From: Chromobacterium piscinae
GTDB taxonomy: Bacteria > Pseudomonadota > Gammaproteobacteria > Burkholderiales > Chromobacteriaceae
NCBI RefSeq assembly: GCF_021129175.1
Contig: NZ_JAJOHV010000006.1
Span: 1 to 64,000, forward strand
Length of the DNA: 64,000 nt
Reading direction: 5' to 3'
Both the position numbers and the translations under genes were made by a program. The notes under the pieces were generated by a model, which worked only from the letters and a program-made list of their open reading frames with translations, was not told the origin of the DNA and did no database searches. Of the stretch, positions 28,676 to 36,336 are shown piece by piece. Numbering within the stretch: position 1 is the first letter of the stretch; each line of letters begins with the position of its first letter.

Positions 28676-29343
28676 TTGGCCTGCTGGCCCTTCAGATAGC
28701 TTTCCAGCGCATGGCCGGCAGACAGGATGTGGAAGCGCAGGAATTCCGCCGCCTCGTCCGCCTTGCCTTGGCGGCATAGCTCCAGCAGCCGGGTGTGCTC
28801 TTCATGAGCGCGCTCCATGGTGCGGGTGAACAGGATCTGCATCCGGGTGTAGCGGTCGGTCTTGTTATGCAGCTGCTCGATCAGCGCCAGGGTGTTTGGC
28901 CGCTTGGCTGCGCGGTACAGCGCCAGGTGGAAGCGGGAGTTGATCTCGCCCCAGTGGCGCACGTCGTTGTTGTTGAGCGCCACTTCGAACTCGCGCAGCG
29001 TCTGCTGGGCGGCGTCGTGGTCGGCCGAGCTTTGACAGGGGATGGCGGCCTTCAGCAGCGAGCACTCCAGCATCGCCCGCACTTCCAGCAACTCCAGAAT
29101 GTCCTCCAGCGACAGCTTGGAAACCAGCGCGCCCTTGTGATCGATGATCTGGATCAGCCCCTCGGCCTCCAGCTGCCGCAGCGCTTCCCGCACCGGCACC
29201 CGGCTGACGCCGTATTCATTGGACAGCGCCTCTTGGCGCAGTTGTTGGCCGTCGGCGAACTCGCCGGACAGAATGCGTCGGCGCAGGGATTCGGTGACGG
29301 CACTGGTAAGCGTCTGGCGCTTGATCGGCTGCAGGGTGGTCAT
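28669..29343 (-). CDS. GntR-family regulator, FadR subfamily (FCD domain)
   Basis: The 224-residue protein has an N-terminal winged helix (LSNEYGVSRVPVREALRQLE) and an all-helical FCD effector domain. INSRFHLALYRAA and the late His residues (HEEHTRLLE) are candidate metal or ligand-binding positions. These proteins repress catabolic operons and are released by organic acids. No catabolic genes are next to it. A palindrome 31 bp before the ATG suggests autoregulation. Confidence 0.88.
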   Translation of the reverse strand: MTTLQPIKRQTLTSAVTESLRRRILSGEFADGQQLRQEALSNEYGVSRVPVREALRQLEAEGLIQIIDHKGALVSKLSLEDILELLEVRAMLECSLLKAAIPCQSSADHDAAQQTLREFEVALNNNDVRHWGEINSRFHLALYRAAKRPNTLALIEQLHNKTDRYTRMQILFTRTMERAHEEHTRLLELCRQGKADEAAEFLRFHILSAGHALESYLKGQQANH

Positions 29344-29373
29344 GGTGGATGGGCTTATCTGTCAGTCAATCGG

Positions 29374-29389
29374 ATACATGCAAATGTAT
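29374..29389. promoter_or_regulatory. Palindromic operator upstream of the GntR gene
   Basis: ATACAT-GCAA-ATGTAT is a perfect six-base inverted repeat 31-46 bp before the GntR start codon. FCD-type GntR regulators bind short palindromes of this kind, so autoregulation is likely. Confidence 0.5.
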
Positions 29390-29476
29390 TCGATTATACG
29401 GAGCTTCACTGTACTGGCAAGCGGCAAAACTGAACATTTTTGTCGCAATTCTATAATTGCGGAGGCGGGAAAAGAT

Positions 29477-29501
29477 AAAGCCCGACGCGAGGTCGGGCTT
29501 T
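29477..29501 (-). terminator. Terminator of the tRNA operon
   Basis: A ten-base-pair stem (AAAGCCCGAC with GTCGGGCTTT) and five-base loop is followed on the minus strand by TTTATCTTTT. It begins nine bases beyond the tRNA-His 3' end. Confidence 0.85.
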
Positions 29502-29509
29502 GCTGTTTC

Positions 29510-29586
29510 TGGGGTGGATGATGGGACTCGAACCCACGACAACCGGAATCACAATCCGGGACTCTACCAACTGAGCTATATCCACC
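29510..29586 (-). tRNA. tRNA-His (GTG)
   Basis: The cloverleaf reads GTGGATATAGCTCAG at the 5' side, an anticodon loop TTGTGAT (anticodon GTG), and a T-arm GTGGGTTCGAGTCCCAT. The 3' CCA is encoded. G-1, characteristic of tRNA-His, is present at 29586. The last acceptor pair appears to be A7-C66 rather than a Watson-Crick pair. It is the last gene of a three-tRNA transcript. Confidence 0.95.
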
Positions 29587-29613
29587 ACTGTTTGTTGCCG
29601 CCGCTTAAGCGAC

Positions 29614-29690
29614 TGGCGCGCCCGACAGGAATCGAACCTGTAACCCCCAGCTTAGAAGGCTGGTGCTCTATCCGGTTGAGCTACGGGCGC
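29614..29690 (-). tRNA. tRNA-Arg (TCT)
   Basis: The 77-nt cloverleaf has a GCGCCCG acceptor stem, anticodon loop CTTCTAA (anticodon TCT), T-arm CAGGTTCGATTCCTG and encoded CCA. It is the middle gene of the Pro-Arg-His operon. Confidence 0.96.
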
Positions 29691-29708
29691 TCTATCGGGC
29701 ATTGTGTC

Positions 29709-29785
29709 TGGTCGGGGCGGCGGGATTCGAACTCGCGACCCCCTGATCCCAAATCAGGTGCGCTACCAGGCTGCGCTACGCCCCG
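29709..29785 (-). tRNA. tRNA-Pro (TGG)
   Basis: The 77-nt cloverleaf has a CGGGGCG acceptor, anticodon loop TTTGGGA (anticodon TGG), T-arm GCGAGTTCGAATCCCGC and encoded CCA. It is the first gene after the promoter at 29799-29827. Confidence 0.96.
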
Positions 29786-29798
29786 AACAGAGACCGCA

Positions 29799-29827
29799 AC
29801 TATACGGATGAGGCATGGGGCTGTCAA
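29799..29827 (-). promoter_or_regulatory. Sigma-70 promoter of the tRNA operon
   Basis: On the minus strand a consensus -35 TTGACA (29822-29827) is separated by exactly 17 bp from -10 TATAGT (29799-29804), 14 bp before tRNA-Pro. This near-consensus arrangement fits a strong stable-RNA promoter. Confidence 0.9.
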
Positions 29828-30009
29828 CGGCTTTGTGCAAATATTTTCGGGGCTTTCCGGGGTGTTTTCGCCTTGGCGGAATGGCGTGTTTGTTTTTTCT
29901 TTATTTATCTTGATCTTAAGAAAAATAATCCGCCGAGCGCTCTTACTGCACTGCGCAATTAATGCGAGAATAGCGGCCGTTATTCATTGCACCAATATGG
30001 GAATCAGGC

Positions 30010-30861
30010 ATGTCGGCACAATTGATCGATGGCAAGGCGGTAGCGGAAAAACTGCTGGAGAAGGTGCGCGCGGGCGTGGAAGAGCGCCTGGGACAGGGCA
30101 AGCGGGCGCCGGCGCTGGCGGTGATCCTGGTCGGAGACAATCCGGCCTCCGCGGTTTACGTGGGCAGCAAGAAAAAGGCCTGCGAAAAGGCGGGTATCCG
30201 TTCTGTCGCTTACGATTTGCCGGCCGCCACCAGCCAGAAGGAATTGCTGGAAATCATCGATGGCTTGAATGCGGATGCCGGCGTGGACGGCATTCTGGTG
30301 CAATTGCCGTTGCCGGCGCAGATCGATCCGCAGGCGGTGATCGAGCGCATCGATCCGAAAAAGGATGTGGACGGTTTTCACCCGTATAATGTAGGCCGCC
30401 TGGCGATCAAGATGCCGCTGCTGCGGCCGTGCACGCCGCGCGGCGTGATGACGCTGCTGGAAGAGTACGGCATCGATCCCAAGGGCAAGAAGGCGGTGAT
30501 CGTCGGCGCGTCCAATATCGTCGGCCGCCCGCAGGCGCTGGAAATGCTGCTGGCGCGCGCCACCGTCACCGTCTGCCACAGCGCGACGCAGAATCTGGCG
30601 GAGGAAGTGGCCGGAGCGGATATCCTGGTGGCCGGCGTCGGCATTCCCAATTTCGTCAAGGGCGAGTGGATCAAGCCGGGCGCAGTGGTGATCGACGTGG
30701 GCATCAATCGGCTGGATACCGGAAAGCTGTGCGGCGACGTGGAATTCGATGTCGCGCGCGAGCGGGCAGGCTTCATCACCCCGGTGCCGGGCGGCGTGGG
30801 GCCGATGACGGTGGCGACGCTGTTGCAGAACACGCTGGATTCCGCCAATCTGAACGACTGA
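30010..30861 (+). CDS. folD: Bifunctional methylenetetrahydrofolate dehydrogenase/cyclohydrolase
   Basis: The 283-residue protein is a full-length FolD. The catalytic lysine is in [14 protein letters not shown] (Lys54), VQLPLP follows, and the NADP-binding region is [25 protein letters not shown] is near the end. It converts methylene-THF to formyl-THF in one-carbon metabolism. A hairpin terminator follows. The next gene, purU, acts on the product of FolD. Confidence 0.97.
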   Translation: MSAQLIDGKAVAEKLLEKVRAGVEERLGQGKRAPALAVILVGDNPASAVYVGSKKKACEKAGIRSVAYDLPAATSQKELLEIIDGLNADAGVDGILVQLPLPAQIDPQAVIERIDPKKDVDGFHPYNVGRLAIKMPLLRPCTPRGVMTLLEEYGIDPKGKKAVIVGASNIVGRPQALEMLLARATVTVCHSATQNLAEEVAGADILVAGVGIPNFVKGEWIKPGAVVIDVGINRLDTGKLCGDVEFDVARERAGFITPVPGGVGPMTVATLLQNTLDSANLND

Positions 30862-30895
30862 GCCGACAGCCGCCCGAGCGGCGGCCCAAGCCAGC

Positions 30896-30937
30896 TCGCC
30901 ACAGCCGCCGCAGCGCCGGGCTGTGGCGATTTTGTTT
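30896..30937 (+). terminator. Rho-independent terminator after folD
   Basis: An eleven-base-pair stem (TCGCCACAGCC with GGCTGTGGCGA) is followed by TTTTGTTTT, 35 bp beyond the folD stop. Confidence 0.85.
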
Positions 30938-31051
30938 TCGGGAATGCCGGCTTGCCTGCGTCATGGCGGCGTTCGAATGTGCAGACAGCCGCGCTTGGCT
31001 GTTTTAGTATCAGATTTAGTATCACATAAAACTAATTTACGGATTTGCTTC

Positions 31052-31915
31052 ATGAGTCACGACAAGCACTCGGCGACGCTGTTGATCAGCGCGCCGGACA
31101 AGAAGGGCCTGGTAGCGGCCATCGCCAATTTCCTGATGACCTACAACGCCAACATCATGCATGCGGACCAGCATCAGGACACCAGCGAAAATCTGTTCCT
31201 GATGCGGGTGCAGTGGGATCTGGACGGCTTCACGCTGCCGATGGACAGCTTCGCCGCCGCGTTCCAGCCGATCGCCGACGAGCACGGCATGAACTGGAAG
31301 GTGTCGCTGTCCGCGCGCAAGCCGCGGATCGCCATCTTCGTGTCCCAGTACGAACACTGCCTGGTGGATCTGATGCACCGCTGGCGCATCGGCGAGCTGG
31401 ATTGCGACATCCCGCTGGTGATCTCCAACCACGAAACCTGCCGCCGGCTGGTGGAATTCAACGGCATTCCTTTCCATGTGATCAAGGTCACCAAGGACAA
31501 CAAGGCCGAGGCCGAGGCCGAGCAGTTCCGCCTGCTGGAAGAGGCGGGCGTCGATTTCATCGTGCTGGCGCGCTACATGCAGATCCTGTCCAGCGGCTTC
31601 GTCGAGCGCTATCCGGACCGCGTGATCAACATCCACCACAGCTTCCTGCCGGCCTTCGACGGCGCCAAGCCTTATCACCGCGCCTTCGCGCGCGGCGTGA
31701 AGCTGATCGGCGCCACCAGCCACTATGTGACCGAGGATCTGGACGAGGGCCCGATCATCGAGCAGGAAGTCACCCGCATCTCGCACCGCGACACGGTGGA
31801 GGATCTGGTGGAGAAGGGCCGCGACCTGGAAAAAGTGGTGTTGTCCCGCGCCGTGCGCTGGCATCTGGATAACCGCGTGCTGTCGTACAGCAACAAGACC
31901 GTGGTTTTCGACTGA
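31052..31915 (+). CDS. purU: Formyltetrahydrofolate deformylase
   Basis: The 287-residue protein has an N-terminal ACT domain (LISAPDKKGLVAAIANFLMT). A formyltransferase-type catalytic domain follows, with INIHHSFLPAFDGAKPYHRA and the Asp region VTEDLDEGPIIEQ. PurU hydrolyses 10-formyl-THF to formate and THF, balancing one-carbon pools. The ATG at 31052 begins directly before the ACT domain; the ribosome-binding site is weak. It is followed after seven bases by an unknown membrane protein. Confidence 0.95.
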   Translation: MSHDKHSATLLISAPDKKGLVAAIANFLMTYNANIMHADQHQDTSENLFLMRVQWDLDGFTLPMDSFAAAFQPIADEHGMNWKVSLSARKPRIAIFVSQYEHCLVDLMHRWRIGELDCDIPLVISNHETCRRLVEFNGIPFHVIKVTKDNKAEAEAEQFRLLEEAGVDFIVLARYMQILSSGFVERYPDRVINIHHSFLPAFDGAKPYHRAFARGVKLIGATSHYVTEDLDEGPIIEQEVTRISHRDTVEDLVEKGRDLEKVVLSRAVRWHLDNRVLSYSNKTVVFD

Positions 31916-31922
31916 GGATGCC

Positions 31923-32513
31923 ATGCGCCTGTTGATCGACGATGTGCTTGATTTGCTGCGCCTGCGGGTCAAGCCGCTGGCCGCCTACCAATATGCCTGG
32001 TGGCAGCCGGCGCTGTTGCTGACGCTGATGGGCGCGGTTTCCAGCGGCGATACCGCCGAGCTGGGCGGAAATATCGCCGGCCGCATCGGCTTCATGGTGC
32101 TGTTCACCTGGCTGCAGACCCTGCTGTTCGCCCGCTTCATGGGTGTCTGGCTGCGCTGGGGCAAGGGCGAGGTGGGCGGCTCGCTGTTCGGCCTGGTGGT
32201 GGTGGCCAGCGGCCTGCAGTTCGTGGAGCCGCTGACCAGTTGGCTTCCGGGGGACGCCGCTAAGGTGATGGACATCCTGCTGTCGCTGCTTGGCCTAGTG
32301 GTGCTGGTCAACGCGCTGTCCAAGGTGGCGCAGGTGTCCGTGATGCGCACGCTTGCCGGCGTGGTGCTGTTCGCGCCCTTGTCGCTGCTGTTGCTGGCGG
32401 CCACGCTGTCTTTCGCCAAGACCGCAGGCTGGGTGGAGCTGCCCCAGGAGATGGTGGAGATGATGCAGCAGCAGGGTGCTGCCAGCGATGCCGCGTCGGC
32501 GGTGAAAAAATAA
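31923..32513 (+). CDS. Hypothetical inner-membrane protein, Yip1-like topology
   Basis: The 196-residue protein has four to five hydrophobic segments (for example LLLTLMGAVSSG, FMVLFTWLQTLLFARFMGVW, and two in residues 75-155). The C-terminal tail is cytoplasmic, Gln/Ala-rich and ends in AVKK. The layout resembles YIP1-family membrane proteins but no decisive motif was recognised. It starts seven bases after purU, so it is co-transcribed, and it ends at a bidirectional terminator. Confidence 0.7.
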   Translation: MRLLIDDVLDLLRLRVKPLAAYQYAWWQPALLLTLMGAVSSGDTAELGGNIAGRIGFMVLFTWLQTLLFARFMGVWLRWGKGEVGGSLFGLVVVASGLQFVEPLTSWLPGDAAKVMDILLSLLGLVVLVNALSKVAQVSVMRTLAGVVLFAPLSLLLLAATLSFAKTAGWVELPQEMVEMMQQQGAASDAASAVKK

Positions 32514-32532
32514 ACCGCATGGGAGGCAAGAA

Positions 32533-32566
32533 AAAAGGACACGCGCACGCGTGTCCTTTTTGTTTT
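32533..32566. terminator. Bidirectional terminator between convergent genes
   Basis: GGACACGCG and CGCGTGTCC form a long stem with A-run on the left and T-run on the right, so it can terminate both the purU transcript and the leftward Nudix gene. Confidence 0.85.
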
Positions 32567-32580
32567 GAGGATTGAATCCT

Positions 32581-33051
32581 TCAGTCCACCTTGGCGATGT
32601 AGCGGGCCAGGCCTAGCAGCGCGCGCAGCGCTTCTCCTTTGGCGGTTTCCTCGTTGCGCAGCCTGGCGTAGCGGCGCAGGATGGCCCGTCCTTCGACGAA
32701 TAAATCCATATCGGTATCCGGCGACGACACCAGCGCGATGCGCTCGATCTCGTTCTGCGGCTTGGGCTGTCCCTGGGCGATGCACAGGTAGACCTTGTGG
32801 GCGTTGAACGGGGTGATGTGGTCGAACAGGTACAGCATGGAGTTGATGCGAAGCCCGGTTTCCTCGCGGATTTCGCGGATCAGCGCCTGGGAGCGCAGTT
32901 CGCCGCGATTGGCCTTGCCGCCGGGGAGGTTGTAACGGCCGCCGCGGCTGGCGGTGACCAGCACGCCGTCCGGCATCTCGATGATGGCCGTGGCGCGCCT
33001 GGCCAGGTCGCTGGGCAGGCGCTCGTTTTTACGATCTTCCAAAACACTCAT
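32581..33051 (-). CDS. Nudix hydrolase
   Basis: The 156-residue protein carries a perfect Nudix box, GKANRGELRSQALIREIREE followed by TGL (pattern Gx5Ex7REUxEExGU). Nudix enzymes cleave nucleoside diphosphates linked to other groups. LPGG precedes the box and an NxxKVYLCIAQG strand follows it. Substrate specificity is not readable. The ATG at 33051 has GGAAG unusually close, so the start is less certain than the fold. Confidence 0.88.
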   Translation of the reverse strand: MSVLEDRKNERLPSDLARRATAIIEMPDGVLVTASRGGRYNLPGGKANRGELRSQALIREIREETGLRINSMLYLFDHITPFNAHKVYLCIAQGQPKPQNEIERIALVSSPDTDMDLFVEGRAILRRYARLRNEETAKGEALRALLGLARYIAKVD

Positions 33052-33109
33052 TCTTCCAATAAATATTATTTGACGGGGTCTTGATGCCCCGGGCCAGCAT
33101 TCCAAATGC

Positions 33110-33137
33110 AGATGGCGCTCTTTGAGGAGCGCCGTCT
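33110..33137. terminator. Hairpin downstream of uppP
   Basis: An eleven-base-pair stem (AGATGGCGCTC with GAGCGCCGTCT, one wobble) with loop TTTGAG lies about 70 bp beyond the uppP stop. There is no T-run, so it could stabilise the 3' end instead of terminating. Confidence 0.4.
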
Positions 33138-33205
33138 GTACTTCAATAGGTAGAATTACTGGTTACATGCCATTTTATATCAAGGCATGGCCAAGTCCAG
33201 TGCAT

Positions 33206-34036
33206 TTATACGAGTTTGACCAGTAAGCCGCCAAGGCCGACGAGCAGGCAGTAAAAGCCGAAGGGACGCAGCGACTCGATTTCGGTTTTTTTGAAGTAGC
33301 GCATCAGGAACCAGGTGCTAGCATAGGCGCACAGTCCCGAAACGGCGCCGCAGGCCAGTAGCAGCCCCCATTGCGGGGCGTCGCTGCCATGGTGCGCCAG
33401 CTTGGGAATTTCCAGCACGCCCGCCGCGGTGATGATGGGCGTGGCCAGCAGGAAGGAAAAGCGGGCGGAGGAGGCGTAGTCCAGGCCGTGGGCCAGGCCG
33501 GCCACCAGCGTGGCGCCGGAGCGCGAGAAGCCCGGCAGCAGCGCCAGCGCCTGGCCGGCGCCGATCTTGATCGCGCCGGCGAAGGTCAGCTCGGACAGCT
33601 CGTGCGACGCGGTCTTCTTTTTCAGGCGGTCGCCCCACAGCAGCATCAGGCCGTTCAGCGCCAGGAAAACCAGTACCGCGGTGGCGCTGGTGAACAACGC
33701 GCGCAATTGTTTTTCCAGCAGCAGACCCAGCAGGCCAGCCGGTATGGTGCCGGCTATCACCAGCCACATCAGGCGCGCGTGCGGATTGCTGGCGCGGCCG
33801 CCAGCTTTCAGCCAGCCGCCGATCAGGTCTGTCCAGTCGCGGCGGAAGTAGATCAGCAGCGCGGCGGCGGTGCCCAGATGCAGCATCACCATGAAGGGCA
33901 GGAAGTCGGGATGGGTGCGGTTGATCGACCAGTGCAGCCAGTCGGGTATCAGCACGCCGTGGCCCAGGCTGCTGACGGGAAATAATTCGCTGATGCCCTG
34001 GATCACGGCAAACAGCAAGGCTTCGGTCGCGTTCAT
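33206..34036 (-). CDS. uppP: Undecaprenyl-diphosphatase (BacA/UppP)
   Basis: The 276-residue membrane protein has the two active-site motifs of the family. Near the N-terminus is SELFPVSSLGH, compared with the usual E(F/L)LP(I/V)SSTGH, and PGFSRSGAT is at mid-protein. It recycles undecaprenyl pyrophosphate for cell-wall synthesis and contributes to bacitracin tolerance. The Phe-Pro order and Leu in the first motif are slightly unusual but conserve Glu, Ser and His. Confidence 0.93.
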   Translation of the reverse strand: MNATEALLFAVIQGISELFPVSSLGHGVLIPDWLHWSINRTHPDFLPFMVMLHLGTAAALLIYFRRDWTDLIGGWLKAGGRASNPHARLMWLVIAGTIPAGLLGLLLEKQLRALFTSATAVLVFLALNGLMLLWGDRLKKKTASHELSELTFAGAIKIGAGQALALLPGFSRSGATLVAGLAHGLDYASSARFSFLLATPIITAAGVLEIPKLAHHGSDAPQWGLLLACGAVSGLCAYASTWFLMRYFKKTEIESLRPFGFYCLLVGLGGLLVKLV

Positions 34037-34063
34037 GGCTCCCCCTTGGATAGGACGCGGAAG

Positions 34064-34094
34064 AAACGGGCGGCGGATCCGCCGCGCCCGTTTT
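34064..34094 (-). terminator. Probable terminator after the YecA-family gene
   Basis: A GC-rich palindrome around GGATCC (arms AACGGGCG and CGCCCGTT with one bulge) is flanked by A/T runs. It lies between the stop at 34149 and uppP on the minus strand. Confidence 0.6.
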
Positions 34095-34148
34095 GGAAGA
34101 ATGACCGCTTCTTAACGCGCAAGCCAGCTGTCCGGTTTACCGGATCGT

Positions 34149-34778
34149 TCAGTGCGGGCGGCGCGGCTCTTCCCGATCCAGCTCCTGCTCTTCCTGCTCC
34201 AGCTGGCGGCGGATGGCGGCGAAGAAGTCGTGGATGCCGTGGACGGAGGGGGAGAGCGATGCCAGCAGCTCAGCCCGGGTCTCGGCGTCGATGGCGTCGA
34301 CGAAGGGGCGCATTTCCGGGTCGGGATGGCGCTCGAAGCCCAGGATCATGATCGGCTCGAGCAGCGGCGCGTTGTCGGGGGAGTCGAACAGCAGGCCCCA
34401 GTCGTCGTTCAGCAGCTCCATGCCAGCGGCGAAGCCTTCGGCCCAGTCATTGCCGGTGGTCTGGCCGGCCGCGTCGGCATCCAGCCATGGCTGAAACTCG
34501 CCTTGCTTCAGCGCTTCGGCGATGTCCTGCCAGTGTCCGCGCAGCAGCGCCACGAACTGCTCCAGCGCTTTTTCGCTGGGAAAGGCCGACTCGTCGTCGA
34601 AAGCGTCCCCCAGGATCAGCGGCAGGCACTCCGCCGGGCGCACGGGCTCCGGGCCGGCGAGCAGCGCGGCGAAGAAGCCGTCCAGCCGCTCCAGATTCAT
34701 GCAGCCGTGGCCGGCGAAGCGGGCGAGGGTGGCGGACAGGCGTTGATAATCTTGTTCGCTGAGCGGCTTGTGCGACAT
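34149..34778 (-). CDS. YecA/YgfB-family (UPF0149) protein
   Basis: The 209-residue, acidic, helical protein matches the UPF0149 family: GCMNLERLDGFFAALLAGPE near the start and GNDWAEGFAAGMELLNDDW in the middle. E. coli YecA has a C-terminal SEC-C zinc motif and binds ribosomes; this protein lacks it and ends in an acidic EEQELDREEPRRPH tail. Function is otherwise unknown. It stands alone. Confidence 0.82.
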   Translation of the reverse strand: MSHKPLSEQDYQRLSATLARFAGHGCMNLERLDGFFAALLAGPEPVRPAECLPLILGDAFDDESAFPSEKALEQFVALLRGHWQDIAEALKQGEFQPWLDADAAGQTTGNDWAEGFAAGMELLNDDWGLLFDSPDNAPLLEPIMILGFERHPDPEMRPFVDAIDAETRAELLASLSPSVHGIHDFFAAIRRQLEQEEQELDREEPRRPH

Positions 34779-34828
34779 GGCGGATTCTTCTAGTTAGGTC
34801 AGGCGGCCATTATGGGGCAGGGCGGGGC

Positions 34829-34859
34829 AAAACAAAACCGCCCGCGCAGGGGCGGGCGG
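34829..34859 (-). terminator. Rho-independent terminator after nupC
   Basis: CCGCCCGC and GCGGGCGG arms are followed on the minus strand by TTTTGTTTT. It starts about 20 bp beyond the nupC stop. Confidence 0.85.
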
Positions 34860-34879
34860 CTTGGCGGGGCGGTCGGGGC

Positions 34880-36070
34880 TTAGTAGGAAGCCAGCACCAG
34901 GCCGGCGATCAGCGCCGACAGGATGCTCACCAGCGAGGAGCCGTAGACCAGCTTCAGGCCGAAGCGGGACACCATATTGCCGCGCTCTTCGTCCAGGCCC
35001 TTCACTGCGCCGGCGATGATGCCGATCGAGCTGAAGTTGGCGAAGGACACCAGGAAGATGGATAGCACGCCGCGGGTGTAGCTGGACAGGTGCGCCGCCT
35101 GGTTCTTCAGTTCCAGCATGGCGACGAACTCGTTGGTCACCAGCTTGGTGGCCATGATGCTGCTGGCGGTCAGCGCTTCGTGGCTAGGCACGCCCATCAG
35201 CCAGGCGAACGGCCAGAACACGTAGCCCAGGATGGTCTGGAAGTTGATGCCGAAGATGGAGGTGAAGATGAAGTTCACGCAGGCGATCAGCGCGATGAAG
35301 CCGACCAGCATGGCGGCCACGATCACGGCGATCTTGAAGCCGGTCAGGATGTACTCGCCCAGCATCTCGAAGAAGGACACGCGGTGCGCGTCGCTGCTGA
35401 TCAGTTCGTCCTCGCCCAGCGCGCTGTCGTAGGGGTTGATCAGCGACAGCACGACGAAGGTGCTGAACAGGTTGAGCACCAGCGCGGTCACCACGAAGCG
35501 CGGTTCGATCATCTGCATGTAGGAGCCGACGATGGACATCGACACGGTGGACATCGCGGTGGCGGCCAGCGTGTACATGCGCTTCTCGTCGAAGGTGTGG
35601 ATGATGTTCTTGTAGGCGATGAAGTTTTCGGACTGGCCGACCATCATTGAGCTGATGGCGTTGAACGACTCGATCTTGCCCATGCCGCTGATCTTGGACA
35701 ACACGAAGCCGATCGCGCGGATCACTACCGGCAGCACGCGGATATGCTGCAGGATGCCGATCAGCACCGAGATGAACACGATGGGCATCAGCACATTCAA
35801 GAAGAAGCTGAACTCATCCTTGTTCTGGATGCCGCCGAAGGCGAACTTGGTGCCTTCGCCGGCGAAGTCCATCAGCTTGGTGAACACGCCGGAAATGCTG
35901 CCGACGATGGCGAGGCCGTAAGTGGTATTGAGCAGGAAGAACGCCAGGGCGATCTCGATGACCAGCAGCTGGATCACGGAGCGGATCTTGATGTTCTTGC
36001 GGTCGCGGGCGACCAGCTGGGTGAGGGCCAGTACCACGATCAGGCCGATGATGAATTGGACGATATGCAT
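34880..36070 (-). CDS. nupC: Concentrative nucleoside transporter (CNT family)
   Basis: The 396-residue membrane protein has the CNT domains: an N-terminal gate region ([16 protein letters not shown]), the signature [13 protein letters not shown], then [11 protein letters not shown] and the C-terminal [20 protein letters not shown] proteins import nucleosides with protons or sodium. Direct repeats about 185-215 bp upstream may be its regulatory site. A terminator follows the gene, so it is monocistronic. Confidence 0.92.
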   Translation of the reverse strand: MHIVQFIIGLIVVLALTQLVARDRKNIKIRSVIQLLVIEIALAFFLLNTTYGLAIVGSISGVFTKLMDFAGEGTKFAFGGIQNKDEFSFFLNVLMPIVFISVLIGILQHIRVLPVVIRAIGFVLSKISGMGKIESFNAISSMMVGQSENFIAYKNIIHTFDEKRMYTLAATAMSTVSMSIVGSYMQMIEPRFVVTALVLNLFSTFVVLSLINPYDSALGEDELISSDAHRVSFFEMLGEYILTGFKIAVIVAAMLVGFIALIACVNFIFTSIFGINFQTILGYVFWPFAWLMGVPSHEALTASSIMATKLVTNEFVAMLELKNQAAHLSSYTRGVLSIFLVSFANFSSIGIIAGAVKGLDEERGNMVSRFGLKLVYGSSLVSILSALIAGLVLASY

Positions 36071-36253
36071 GATGAATGTCGCTTTGTGGGTTCCTCCTGC
36101 CTAGGCAGGTATCGAGCATGGTTCCGGTCCCGCCTGATGCCGCGGGCCGTATGCCGGTTTTTATAAAATGCGGTCAGCGCCGCGCCGGGCGGCATGCGCT
36201 TGGGGCGGATGCCATCGGCGTGAGCACAATGCGCTGAAGCAGAGAATAATACT

Positions 36254-36284
36254 TGTCTTTAGATCAAACAATCTGTCTTTAGAT
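36254..36284. promoter_or_regulatory. Tandem 11-bp direct repeat upstream of nupC
   Basis: TGTCTTTAGAT occurs at 36254-36264 and again at 36274-36284, exactly 20 bp apart (two helical turns). A TATTAT-like -10 lies just downstream on the minus strand (36245-36250 region). The same-face spacing suggests a dimeric regulator site for nupC. It lies beside the rlmD terminator. Confidence 0.4.
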
Positions 36285-36290
36285 AAAGAG

Positions 36291-36331
36291 AAGCGGCCCG
36301 CCCCGGCGCATGCCTGGGGCGGGCCGCTTTT
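36291..36331 (-). terminator. Terminator after rlmD
   Basis: A 14-base-pair stem (AAGCGGCCCGCCCC with GGGGCGGGCCGCTT) begins six bases past the rlmD stop and is followed by CTCTTTATC on the minus strand. Confidence 0.8.
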
Positions 36332-36336
36332 CATGT

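Noticed and set aside
29510-29785. tRNA cluster as an island attachment site
   Set aside because: No integrase and no displaced tRNA 3' copy was seen in the window.
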